Part shown: piece after piece, positions 7,090 to 14,509 of the stretch
Position numbering within the stretch: the first letter of the stretch is position 1
Layout of the letters: each line of letters begins with the position of its first letter
NCBI GenBank assembly: GCA_964633825.1
Contig: CAZWHE010000033.1
Location: forward strand, 1 to 29,193
DNA length: 29,193 bases
DNA from: CAZWHE01 sp964633825
GTDB taxonomy: Bacteria > Planctomycetota > B15-G4 > CAYZWU01
Direction of reading: 5' to 3'
Translations under genes and position numbers: made by a program
Notes under the pieces: model-generated
Databases searched by the model: none
What the model saw: the letters and a program-made list of their open reading frames with translations, nothing else
Told to the model about the DNA's origin: nothing

Positions 7090-7809
7090 GTGGCCCTATC
7101 CGAGTTTCCGGCAACGGTCGTCCAGAACAGCGCCCTCGCGGCCGCGGTCTGGATCGTTCTCTCCTATCTCGTCGGCTCGGTCCCCTTCGGGCTCGTCGCC
7201 GGTTTCCTGAAGGGCGTGGACATCAGGGCGAAGGGCTCGGGCAACATCGGCGCCACCAACGCGATCCGCATCCTGGGCAAGCCGATCGGCCTGGCTGTTT
7301 TCGTTCTCGATTTTCTCAAGGGTTTCGGCCCGGCCATGCTGGTCCTGCACGCCGCCTCGATCCCGGCGCCCGACCCCTTTCTCGGCGAATCGGCGGGCGG
7401 AGGAAGGCTGCTTCTCGCCCTCTGCTGCGGGGGCGCGGCCGTGGTCGGCCACTGTTTCTCCCCTTACCTCCGTTTCCGCGGGGGGAAAGGGGTGGCTGCC
7501 GCGGCCGGCGTGATCCTGGCCGTGCGCTGGGACGCGGCCCTCATCTCTTTCGCCGTCTTTTTTCTGACCAGAAAGCTCACGCGTTTCGTATCCCTATCCT
7601 CCATAGCGCTCGGAATCTCCTTTCCCCTCGCCGTGGTCGTTCTCCACTGGAGCCGGGCTTTCGGCGATTTCTTCTGGCTCACCGTGGGCGGGAGCGCCGT
7701 GGCTCTTCTGATAATTCTTCGTCACAGTTCCAACATCATCCGTATCATACACGGTGAGGAAGACCGGGTGGGCGAGCCCGACCCGGACAAGCTGCAGAGT
7801 TCGTCATGA
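7090..7809 (+). CDS. plsY: Glycerol-3-phosphate acyltransferase PlsY
   Basis: This is the membrane acyltransferase that moves the acyl group from acyl-phosphate to glycerol 3-phosphate, the first step of phospholipid synthesis. The three PlsY motifs are present: GSGNIGATNAIR, FRGGKGVAAAAG and, near the end, HSSNIIRIIHGEE. Several hydrophobic helices are visible, beginning with AAVWIVLSYLVGSVPFG. I chose the GTG at 7090 because AAAGG lies 7 bases upstream and the first membrane helix then starts near residue 14, as usual for the family (239 residues). An ATG at 7051 and a TTG at 7024 are in frame but lack a ribosome binding site and overlap the candidate promoter. The stop overlaps the gpsA start by 4 bp, so glycerol-3-phosphate supply and use are cotranslated. 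Confidence 0.93.
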   Translation: MALSEFPATVVQNSALAAAVWIVLSYLVGSVPFGLVAGFLKGVDIRAKGSGNIGATNAIRILGKPIGLAVFVLDFLKGFGPAMLVLHAASIPAPDPFLGESAGGGRLLLALCCGGAAVVGHCFSPYLRFRGGKGVAAAAGVILAVRWDAALISFAVFFLTRKLTRFVSLSSIALGISFPLAVVVLHWSRAFGDFFWLTVGGSAVALLIILRHSSNIIRIIHGEEDRVGEPDPDKLQSSS

Positions 7810-8816
7810 CCGAAAAAAAATATGAAAAAGTAACCGTTCTCGGAGACGGGGGATGGGGCACGGCCCTGGCCATGGTCCTCGTCGAAGCGGGCGCCCATGT
7901 GACCCTCTGGGGCGCATTTCCCGAATACATCGACCGCATGGCGTCGGAGAGGGAGAACAAGAAGTTCCTGCCGGGTGTCGGGCTTCCCGAAACGCTCCGC
8001 CTGACCTCGCAAATCGATGAAGCCGCCCGGGCCGATCTCGTCCTGTCGGTGGTTCCGTCGCAGTACCTGCGCCGGGTCATGTCCCGGTTCAGGGACGCCT
8101 TCGTCGCCGGGACGCCCATCGTCTCGGCCACAAAGGGGATCGAGACGGACACGCTCATGACGGCGACGGGCGTCATCACCGAGGTCCTGGGGCCGGTGGA
8201 TATCGCCGTGATTTCCGGCCCGAGCCACGCCGAGGAGGTGGCGAGGCGCATGCCGACAACGGTTGTTTCCGCTTCCGGAGACACCGAGCTGGCCCGCCGT
8301 GTTCAGGAGACCCTGACGACGGAGCGTTTCAGGGTCTACACGAACGACGATCCCGTCGGCGCCGAGCTGGGCGGGTGCATCAAGAACGTTCTCTCCATTG
8401 CGGGCGGCATGGTGGACGGGCTCGGATTCGGCGACAACACGAAAGCCGCGCTCCTTTCGCGCGGCATTGTCGAGATGGGAAGGCTCGGTGAAGCCATGGG
8501 CGGCCGGCGCGCCGTCTTTTTCGGCCTCGCCGGGATCGGCGATCTGATCGTTTCCTGTGTTTCGCAGCACGGCCGCAACCGCGCCGTGGGGGAGAAGCTC
8601 GGGCGGGGAGAAACACTCGAGCAGATCCTCGACGAAATGGAGATGGTGGCCGAGGGCGTCAAGACGACGCAGGCCGTCAAGAGACTGATGGAAATCCACA
8701 AGGTGGAAATGCCGATCTGCAGCGAAGTCTACAGTGTTCTTTACGAAGGAAAGAAGCCGGAAAACGCACTCCGCGACCTGATGACCCGCCGTCTCAGAGA
8801 TGAGGTCGAGTGGTAG
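7806..8816 (+). CDS. gpsA: NAD(P)-dependent glycerol-3-phosphate dehydrogenase GpsA
   Basis: This 336-residue protein has the normal length for GpsA. It reduces dihydroxyacetone phosphate to sn-glycerol 3-phosphate, the substrate of PlsY encoded just upstream. The N-terminal Rossmann loop GDGGWGTALA is at residues 13-22. SVVPSQ (81-86), SATKGIE (107-113, with K110), SGPSHAEE (137-144) and the catalytic-lysine segment CIKNVLSIAGGMVDG (K193) follow. Then come GDNTKAALLSRGIVEMG and GLAGIGDLIVSC, all typical of the family. The ATG overlaps the plsY stop (ATGA), which explains the weak ribosome binding site: translation is probably coupled. A terminator-like hairpin follows about 100 bases after the stop. 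Confidence 0.97.
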   Translation: MTEKKYEKVTVLGDGGWGTALAMVLVEAGAHVTLWGAFPEYIDRMASERENKKFLPGVGLPETLRLTSQIDEAARADLVLSVVPSQYLRRVMSRFRDAFVAGTPIVSATKGIETDTLMTATGVITEVLGPVDIAVISGPSHAEEVARRMPTTVVSASGDTELARRVQETLTTERFRVYTNDDPVGAELGGCIKNVLSIAGGMVDGLGFGDNTKAALLSRGIVEMGRLGEAMGGRRAVFFGLAGIGDLIVSCVSQHGRNRAVGEKLGRGETLEQILDEMEMVAEGVKTTQAVKRLMEIHKVEMPICSEVYSVLYEGKKPENALRDLMTRRLRDEVEW

Positions 8817-8913
8817 AGGTTCCTGTTCAGCCGCATGGCGGAATCTTCTTGAACGACAGCGGATTGTGATTATTCTAAACCTTTTCCATCCGGTCCCTGC
8901 TCCATGAGCCGTG

Positions 8914-8936
8914 AAACCCGGCGGGGCGGGGTTTTT
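8914..8936 (+). terminator. Rho-independent terminator after gpsA
   Basis: AAACCC (8914-8919) pairs with GGGTTT (8929-8934) across a GC-rich 9-base loop, and the T-run continues to 8936. It lies about 100 bases after the gpsA stop and about 50 bases before the first amidohydrolase gene, so it separates the two transcription units unless it acts as an attenuator. Confidence 0.55.
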
Positions 8937-8958
8937 CTATCTCCGTTTTTCTATCTCC
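8932..8958 (+). repeat. 14-bp tandem direct repeat
   Basis: TTTTTCTATCTCC occurs at 8932-8944 and 8946-8958, one base apart. The first copy overlaps the T-run of the terminator. It is probably a slippage duplication; it sits directly upstream of the first amidohydrolase gene's ribosome binding site. Confidence 0.75.
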
Positions 8959-8982
8959 ATATTGTTCCCGAGGGGAGATAAA

Positions 8983-10455
8983 ATGTGTCTTCATTCTCCC
9001 GCTGAACGGCGGTTCCTTTTAAGACCTTTCTGGAAAACCGCCCTCCTCCCTCTTTTGTTGCTTTGCTTGACCGCATCGCCTTCTCCGGCGCAGGCCGCGG
9101 ACGGTCAGGGCGGCAAGGAGCTTCTGCTCCTCAAGGGAGGCCGGATCATCACCATGTCCGGCGACGATATTTCCAGAGGCAATATCCTCGTTAGGGGCGA
9201 TATCCTCGTTAGAAAGGACCGGATCTCTTTCGTGGGCCGGAGCTTTCGCATGCCCCTGCGGGGCGCCGCCAAGGTCGATATCTCCGGCAAGGTCGTCATT
9301 CCGGGGCTGGTCGACGCGTACAGCGCTCTTCTTCTCGAGCCGGACGGAAGCGCAGGCGGAAAAGCGGAGAGCACCATCCTTGATGCCGTCGACATTTACG
9401 GGAAGAGAACGTTCGAAACAGCCCTCGCCCAGGGCGTCACCACGATCGGGATCTTTCCGCAGACACGCTCCGGAATATCGGGCAGCGGCGCCGCGCTTCG
9501 CCTCCTCCCATCGGCCCCTCTCGAAGAGATGATCCTTTCGCGCCAAGTGGGGCTCAAGGCGGCGGTCGGAATCGGCGCCTACGGCAGAACGATCTCGCGC
9601 CTGAAAGAGGTCAAGTCTTTGCGCGCCGCCCTGAAGGGGGCCAAAGAGTACGCCGAATCTCTCGAGACCTACGAAGAGGAGCTCGAAGAATACTCCAAGA
9701 AGATCGAAGAGCGCGCAGCCGAGGAAAAAAAGAAAGAAGAGAACAACAAGAAGGATAAGGCGGCCGGCAAGGGCGATAAAAAGGGAAATAAAAAGGGAGA
9801 TAAAAAGGGAGATAAAAAGGGAGATAAAAAGAAAGAGGAAAAGAAGGAAGAGCTCAAAAAACCGAAAAAGCCCAGGTTCAATGCCGGAAAGGAAGTGCTG
9901 GTCAAAGCCCTGGAAGGCGAGTTGCCGCTCTTCGTCGAAGCCCACCGCGCTTCCGATATCCTGAACGTGCTCGACCTGGTAAAGGAATACCCCGTCCGGC
10001 TCGTCCTCGTGGGATGCACCGAGGGGTACAAGGTGGCGGGCGCCATCGCCGAAGCGGACACCACCGTGGTTCTCGGTCCCGTCATGCGCGAGTCCGATTT
10101 GGAGAACAACGAGTATCGCAACCACGTTCCCTGGTGCGCGGCCGCCCTCGACCGGGCGGGCGTCCCCGTCGTACTGGCGAGCTCGGGCCGCAGCGCCGCG
10201 GAAACGAGGTATCTCGGACTCGATGCGGCCCAGGCCGCGGCGAACGGCTTCGACGAGATGAAAGCGCTCCGTGCGATCACGCTCGGCGCCGCAGAGACGC
10301 TCGGGATTTCCGACCGCGTGGGATCGATCGAAAAGGGCAAGGACGCAGATCTCGTCGTTCTCAGCGGCGATCCTTTTTCCTCGTCGGCTGTCGTGGAAAG
10401 GGTGATCGTCAAGGGAAAGACCGTTTATCTCCGCCGAGGGGAGGAGGACAAATGA
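8983..10455 (+). CDS. Exported amidohydrolase-like protein 1, metal site degenerate
   Basis: This 490-residue protein has a long signal peptide (hydrophobic LLPLLLLCL, likely cleavage after AQA at about 38). The family frame is clear: LLKGGRIITM, VVIPGLVDA (about 105-112), and near the end GSIEKGKDADLVVLSGDPF. The positions that bind metal in active relatives are changed: HxH after PGL(I/V)D reads AYSA, the HAHR segment reads EAHRA, HGTE reads GCTE, and TTDHP reads SSGRS. The Lys in QVGLKAAVG, matching the conserved LK of active relatives, is kept. Hydrolysis is therefore unlikely; a binding or structural role is possible. A Lys/Glu-rich, probably disordered or coiled insertion with KKGD repeats lies at about 226-300. 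The ATG at 8983 has GGGGAG about 5 bases upstream. It opens the eight-gene cluster and its stop overlaps the next start. Confidence 0.85.
   Translation: MCLHSPAERRFLLRPFWKTALLPLLLLCLTASPSPAQAADGQGGKELLLLKGGRIITMSGDDISRGNILVRGDILVRKDRISFVGRSFRMPLRGAAKVDISGKVVIPGLVDAYSALLLEPDGSAGGKAESTILDAVDIYGKRTFETALAQGVTTIGIFPQTRSGISGSGAALRLLPSAPLEEMILSRQVGLKAAVGIGAYGRTISRLKEVKSLRAALKGAKEYAESLETYEEELEEYSKKIEERAAEEKKKEENNKKDKAAGKGDKKGNKKGDKKGDKKGDKKKEEKKEELKKPKKPRFNAGKEVLVKALEGELPLFVEAHRASDILNVLDLVKEYPVRLVLVGCTEGYKVAGAIAEADTTVVLGPVMRESDLENNEYRNHVPWCAAALDRAGVPVVLASSGRSAAETRYLGLDAAQAAANGFDEMKALRAITLGAAETLGISDRVGSIEKGKDADLVVLSGDPFSSSAVVERVIVKGKTVYLRRGEEDK
9182..9212 (+). repeat. 18-bp in-frame duplication in amidohydrolase-like gene 1
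   Basis: ATATCCTCGTTAG occurs at 9182-9194 and 9200-9212 (18-bp period), giving ILVRGD then ILVRKD. The other paralogs have one such unit at this place (for example ILIRGG), so this is a six-residue insertion specific to this gene. Confidence 0.75.
9771..9830 (+). repeat. 12-bp coding minisatellite (five units)
   Basis: Five units of the form GGGxxATAAAAA occur in a row: 9771-9782, 9783-9794, 9795-9806, 9807-9818 and 9819-9830, the last three identical. They encode repeated Lys-Lys-Gly-Asp. Unit number could vary between strains by slippage without breaking the frame. Confidence 0.9.
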
Positions 10456-11651
10456 TGAGATTGAAAGGAATTTATTTCCTGGCCGTTCCGGTTCTGCTTT
10501 TCTGCTCTGCTGCGGGACAGGCCTTGCGTTCCCAGGCCGACGAGCCCTTCGCGCTGCGCGCCGCAAAGGTGATGACCGGAACCGGCGCCGTCTACGATAA
10601 CGGCGTCATTCTCATCCGCGGGGGGAAGATCGCGGCCGTGGGCGTTGATTTTTCTCTCCCGGCCGGATGCGTGGTGAAAGATCTGGGACCGGCCGTGATC
10701 GTTCCCGGCCTTGTCGATGCCGACACGGCTCTCGGCGCGGAGGGCGTGAACTCCGAGCCCGTCACCGCCCTCCAGCCCGATGCATCGGCCGAGGATGTTT
10801 TCAATCCCTATCACGATGATTTCGAGCGCGCGCTGGCCGCCGGGATCACGAGCGTGATCGTTTCACCGTCCGTAGAAAACGTCGTGGGCGGAACGGCCGT
10901 TGCCGTCAAGACGTTCGGGAAAAATCTCTCCGAAAGGGTCCTGCGCACGGGCGGCCCCCTTGTGTTGACCGTGGACGAGAAAGCCTTCGGCATGAGCCGC
11001 AGGCCCACGTCGAGGGTGGGGACCGTCGATCTCCTGAAAGGGACGATCAAAAACGCTCTCGCCGGAGACGGTGATGCTTCTCCCCGTCTCACCCTCTTCG
11101 CTGCGGGCAAGCTGGACGGGATTTTCTGGGCATGGCATCGTTACGACATCGCCACGGCTCTCGATCTCAGAAAGAAATACGGGCTCAAGCTCACGCTCGG
11201 CGGCGTGAGCGATGCCTGGGAAATGATGGATGATCTCAAAGCGGCGGGTGCTCCGCTCATCATGGGGCCCTTCGGCTTCAAAACACCCGATCGCGAGCTC
11301 CGGGCTCCGGGGCGCGCCGCGAAGGCCGGGCTCAAGATCGCTTTCACGGCGGCCTCCCCTTACTGGAACCCCGACTATCTCCGGATCACGGCCGCTCTCG
11401 CCGTGCGCAACGGTCTCGACAGTGAGACGGCGCTCAGGGCTCTCACTTCGGCGCCGGCCGAGATCACGGGCATTGCAAACCGCGTCGGCTCTCTCGCGCC
11501 GGGGAAGGACGCCGATCTCGCGGTCTTTTCCGGCGACCCCATCGATCTCACGTCCCGCGTCCTCCGCGTTTATGTGGGCGGCCGGCTTGCTTATGTGGGT
11601 CGATCGCCTCCCTTCGAGGACGATCCTGATGATAAGGAGGCGGGCAGATGA
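10455..11651 (+). CDS. Exported amidohydrolase-like protein 2, metal site degenerate
   Basis: This is a 398-residue protein with a signal peptide (MRLKGIYFLAVPVLLFCSAA). The family frame is present: AAKVMTGTGAVYDNG, IVPGLVDADTA, a VAVKTFG segment, RRPTSRVG, and GSLAPGKDADLAVFSGDP near the end. The HxH site reads DADTA, the HAHR segment reads WAWHR, the HGTE region reads GGVSD and the catalytic Asp segment reads TAASP, so no complete metal site is left. It lacks the Lys/Glu-rich insertion of gene 1 and is close to the minimal domain. Two ATGs overlap the previous stop (10452 and 10455); I chose the second because it is 7 bases from GGAGG. The likely role is non-catalytic, perhaps partner or ligand binding in the periplasm; this is inference. 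Confidence 0.83.
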   Translation: MRLKGIYFLAVPVLLFCSAAGQALRSQADEPFALRAAKVMTGTGAVYDNGVILIRGGKIAAVGVDFSLPAGCVVKDLGPAVIVPGLVDADTALGAEGVNSEPVTALQPDASAEDVFNPYHDDFERALAAGITSVIVSPSVENVVGGTAVAVKTFGKNLSERVLRTGGPLVLTVDEKAFGMSRRPTSRVGTVDLLKGTIKNALAGDGDASPRLTLFAAGKLDGIFWAWHRYDIATALDLRKKYGLKLTLGGVSDAWEMMDDLKAAGAPLIMGPFGFKTPDRELRAPGRAAKAGLKIAFTAASPYWNPDYLRITAALAVRNGLDSETALRALTSAPAEITGIANRVGSLAPGKDADLAVFSGDPIDLTSRVLRVYVGGRLAYVGRSPPFEDDPDDKEAGR

Positions 11652-12997
11652 AAACCCTCTTATCCACTGTATTTATATTGATTCTCTTCTCCCTTGCGGC
11701 CGCCGCGGCCGGCGCCCCGGAGGACGCCCGGGCAGCCCCGGAAGATGCCGGTTCCCCGGAAAACGTCCGTGAAGCCCCGGAAAACGGCTGTCTCGTTGTC
11801 AGAGCGGCCTGGATTTACGTGGGGGACGGGACCGTCATCGAGAACGGCATGATCCTGATCCGCGACGGCAAGATCGTCGAAGTCGGAGCTTCCATCGAAG
11901 CGCCTGAGGACGCTTCCGAGATTTCGAGCGGGACGGGCGTTGTCACGCCGGGCCTCATCGACGCCGCTTCAACGGCCGGCGTGATCAACGGCAATTCCTG
12001 GACAGAGCACTCTTCCGAAGTGGTGCCTCATCTGAGCGTTCTCGATGCCGTCGATCTCAGGTCGCGCGATTTCGAGCGGCTCGTCCGGGAGGGCGTGACC
12101 GCCGTTTACGTGACCCCCGGCTCGGGGAGCGTGATCGGCTGCCGCGGCGCGGTGGTCAAAACAGCCGGTCCGATCGATAAGCGCGTCCTCATCGAGAAGG
12201 GATCGGTCAAAGCCGCAATGGGTCGGGACCCGCTCAGGAGAGGGGCCTATAACCAGCGGCCTTACTGGGAAGCCACGTTCATGACCCGCCGGCCCACGAC
12301 GCGCATGGGCGTTGTCTGGGTCTTTCGCGATGCTTTCTATTCTGCAAAGAGATACGCCAAGGATAAAAACGCCGCCAGGTCGTCCTTCGAAGAGCCGGCG
12401 CTGAAGACACTCGTCGACGTGCTCGAAGGCCGGGTTCGGATGAGGATCCAGACCCGCCAGGACAACGACATCTGGAGCGCCATCCGCCTTTCAGAAGAAT
12501 TCGGAATCGACATCGTGCTCGAGGAGTGCACCGAGGCCTACCGCTGTCTCCCGGAGCTGAAGAAAAAGAAGATCCCCATTATTTTCGGACCGATCTTCTC
12601 TTTTCCCAGCGGTTACCGGGGCCGAACGGGCGAAGCGAACAGGCCCTGCCTCAACACGGCCGGCCTGATCCGGGAAGCGGGCCTCCCCATGGCGCTGACG
12701 GCCGGCGATCTGACGGGCGAGGGCTCTCTGCCGCACCAGGCGGGCTATGCGATCCGGGCCGGCCTCTCCTTCGATGCCGCTCTCGAAAGCGTCACAGCGG
12801 CGCCGGCCAAGCTGCTCGGTGTGGAGAAAAGAGTGGGTCTGCTCCGGTCCGGGCTCGACGCCGATCTCGTGCTCTGGAACGGCAAACCCTTCGATCCGGC
12901 CTCGCGGCCGATTACAGTCGTCATTGACGGAAAGCCTGTTCATGTCCTGGGACTTGCGGGCGCCGATCTGGAAGAATTGAACGAACAAGATAACTGA
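11648..12997 (+). CDS. Exported amidohydrolase-like protein 3, metal site degenerate
   Basis: This is a 449-residue protein. A signal peptide (LSTVFILILFSLAAAAAGA) is followed by a short tandem segment rich in Pro-Glu-Asp/Asn (about 24-46), probably a flexible linker. The frame then follows the family: AAWIYVGDG, VVTPGLIDAAST, AVVKTAG, GSVKAAMGRDP, RRPTTRMG, and VGLLRSGLDADLVLWNGKPF. HxH reads AAST, HAHR reads QTRQD, HGTE reads ECTE, and the Asp position reads TAGD, where an Asp may still be present. The Lys in GSVKAAMG is kept. A complete binuclear site is absent. The start ATG overlaps the preceding stop (ATGA) and has AAGGAGG 7 bases upstream, one of the stronger sites in the cluster. Confidence 0.83.
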   Translation: MKTLLSTVFILILFSLAAAAAGAPEDARAAPEDAGSPENVREAPENGCLVVRAAWIYVGDGTVIENGMILIRDGKIVEVGASIEAPEDASEISSGTGVVTPGLIDAASTAGVINGNSWTEHSSEVVPHLSVLDAVDLRSRDFERLVREGVTAVYVTPGSGSVIGCRGAVVKTAGPIDKRVLIEKGSVKAAMGRDPLRRGAYNQRPYWEATFMTRRPTTRMGVVWVFRDAFYSAKRYAKDKNAARSSFEEPALKTLVDVLEGRVRMRIQTRQDNDIWSAIRLSEEFGIDIVLEECTEAYRCLPELKKKKIPIIFGPIFSFPSGYRGRTGEANRPCLNTAGLIREAGLPMALTAGDLTGEGSLPHQAGYAIRAGLSFDAALESVTAAPAKLLGVEKRVGLLRSGLDADLVLWNGKPFDPASRPITVVIDGKPVHVLGLAGADLEELNEQDN

Positions 12998-13015
12998 TGA
13001 AACGGAGTGATCACG

Positions 13016-14509
13016 ATGCGCTGTACAATGCGGGTTGTCTTTTTTCTCCTCCTCGTTGCCGCCGTCCTGCCGCCGGGCAGGGCGCAGGACGTTCGTGCCG
13101 GTAAAATCGCTCTCAAAGCGGGCCGGATCATCACCGTTGCCGACGAAGAGATCCGAAACGGTGTGATCCTCATCGACGGCGGTAAGATCCTCGAGGTGGG
13201 AAAGGACCTGGAGATACCCTTTGACTTCTGGGTCATCGAGCTGGAAGAGGGTCAGGTCGTCTTTCCGGGAATGATCGAACCCCACACGAGCCGCGGGCTC
13301 GACCGGTCGAACGAAAGCCTGCCCGTCGTCCCCTTTCTGAGCGTGTTCGATGCCATCGACCCGTCCAATCTCGTTTTCGAGGACGCTCTGCGCGACGGGA
13401 TCACGGCGCTCAACATCTGCCAGGGGAACAACACCGCCATCGGCGGCATGGCGCGGGTCGTCAGGCCGATCGGCATGACCGTCGGCGAGATGACGCTCAA
13501 AGCCGAGGCCGGTCTCAAGATCTCGGTCTATCCCATGCGCGGCCAGGACCGGCTGACCCAGATGGCGATCCTGCGCGAGGCGTTCCGCGAGCTCGGGGAA
13601 TATACGGACAATCTCGCCGAATCGAAATACGAGGAAGAGTGCAAGGAGAAGAAGGAGGAGATCAAGGTCCCGCCGGCCGTCGCCCGCGAGAAAGGAATAG
13701 CTCTTCTCGAGGAAGAGGATTTCGACTTCAAGCACAAAAACCTGAAAAAGCTCTCCCAGGGCCGGCTGCCGGCCTTCGTTTACTGCAACGAGGCCATGGA
13801 CGTCTCGCGCGCCGTCGAGATCGCCGGGAAGAACGGCTTTTTGAAGAGAACGGTCTTCGTTCTCGGGAACGAGTGCTGGAAGGCCGTTGACGAGATCAAA
13901 GCGGCGGGGCGCCCCGTGATCCTCGACTCGTCCATGGTCCACAGGGAGGAGGACCCTCTCACGGGCGAGGAAAGCTCGACCTTCGTTCCCCTCGTCTTCT
14001 ACGAGGCCGGCGTCTCCTTTGCGGTCAGCACGGATCCTAACGACGCCTACGGGAAGCGCTTCCCCTGGTACCAGGCGGCGCGGCTCGTGCGCAACGGCAT
14101 TCCCCGGGACGCGGCCCTCAGGACGATCACCTTCACGGCGGCGTCCCTTCTCGGCATGGGAAACCGGCTCGGCGCGATCATGCCCGGGTACGACGCGACG
14201 CTGCTCGTGCTTTCGGGCGATCCTCTCGACAATGCGACTTGGGTGGAGAGCGTCTTCATCGAAGGCGAGCTCGTTTACGAGCGCGAGAAGGACCATCGCC
14301 TGAAGGAGCTCCTCACCGGAGAGGAAGCCGGGGAAAAAGCCCCGGAAGAGGAGAAGCCGGCCGAAGGCGGTGAAGAGGAAAAGAGCACTGAAGAAACGCC
14401 GCCCGGCAAGACCGATGAATCCGAAAAATCGGATAAGACGGATGTGCCGGAAGAGCCCGAGAAGCCATCGGAAAAAGAAAATCTTTCCGGCGTTGAAAGG
14501 AGCAGATGA
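13016..14509 (+). CDS. Exported amidohydrolase-like protein 4, partly degenerate, acidic C-terminal tail
   Basis: This 497-residue protein has a signal peptide (MRCTMRVVFFLLLVAAVLPPGRAQ). Family elements: LKAGRIITV, VVFPGMIEPHTS, GLKISVYPMRG, and GAIMPGYDATLLVLSGDPL. The HxH site keeps one His at most (EPHTS), the HAHR region reads VYCNE, HGTE reads GNEC, but the Asp segment STDPND is kept. About 65 residues at the C-terminus are made almost only of Glu, Lys, Pro, Ser and Thr and should be disordered. The ATG at 13016 has GGAG 8 bases upstream; the in-frame GTG at 13007 has none. A catalytic role is doubtful because two of three histidine positions are lost. Confidence 0.83.
   Translation: MRCTMRVVFFLLLVAAVLPPGRAQDVRAGKIALKAGRIITVADEEIRNGVILIDGGKILEVGKDLEIPFDFWVIELEEGQVVFPGMIEPHTSRGLDRSNESLPVVPFLSVFDAIDPSNLVFEDALRDGITALNICQGNNTAIGGMARVVRPIGMTVGEMTLKAEAGLKISVYPMRGQDRLTQMAILREAFRELGEYTDNLAESKYEEECKEKKEEIKVPPAVAREKGIALLEEEDFDFKHKNLKKLSQGRLPAFVYCNEAMDVSRAVEIAGKNGFLKRTVFVLGNECWKAVDEIKAAGRPVILDSSMVHREEDPLTGEESSTFVPLVFYEAGVSFAVSTDPNDAYGKRFPWYQAARLVRNGIPRDAALRTITFTAASLLGMGNRLGAIMPGYDATLLVLSGDPLDNATWVESVFIEGELVYEREKDHRLKELLTGEEAGEKAPEEEKPAEGGEEEKSTEETPPGKTDESEKSDKTDVPEEPEKPSEKENLSGVERSR

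Noticed and set aside
9771..9830. CRISPR-like array
   Set aside because: The units are 12 bp with no spacers and encode Lys-Lys-Gly-Asp in frame; it is a coding minisatellite. No cas genes are present.
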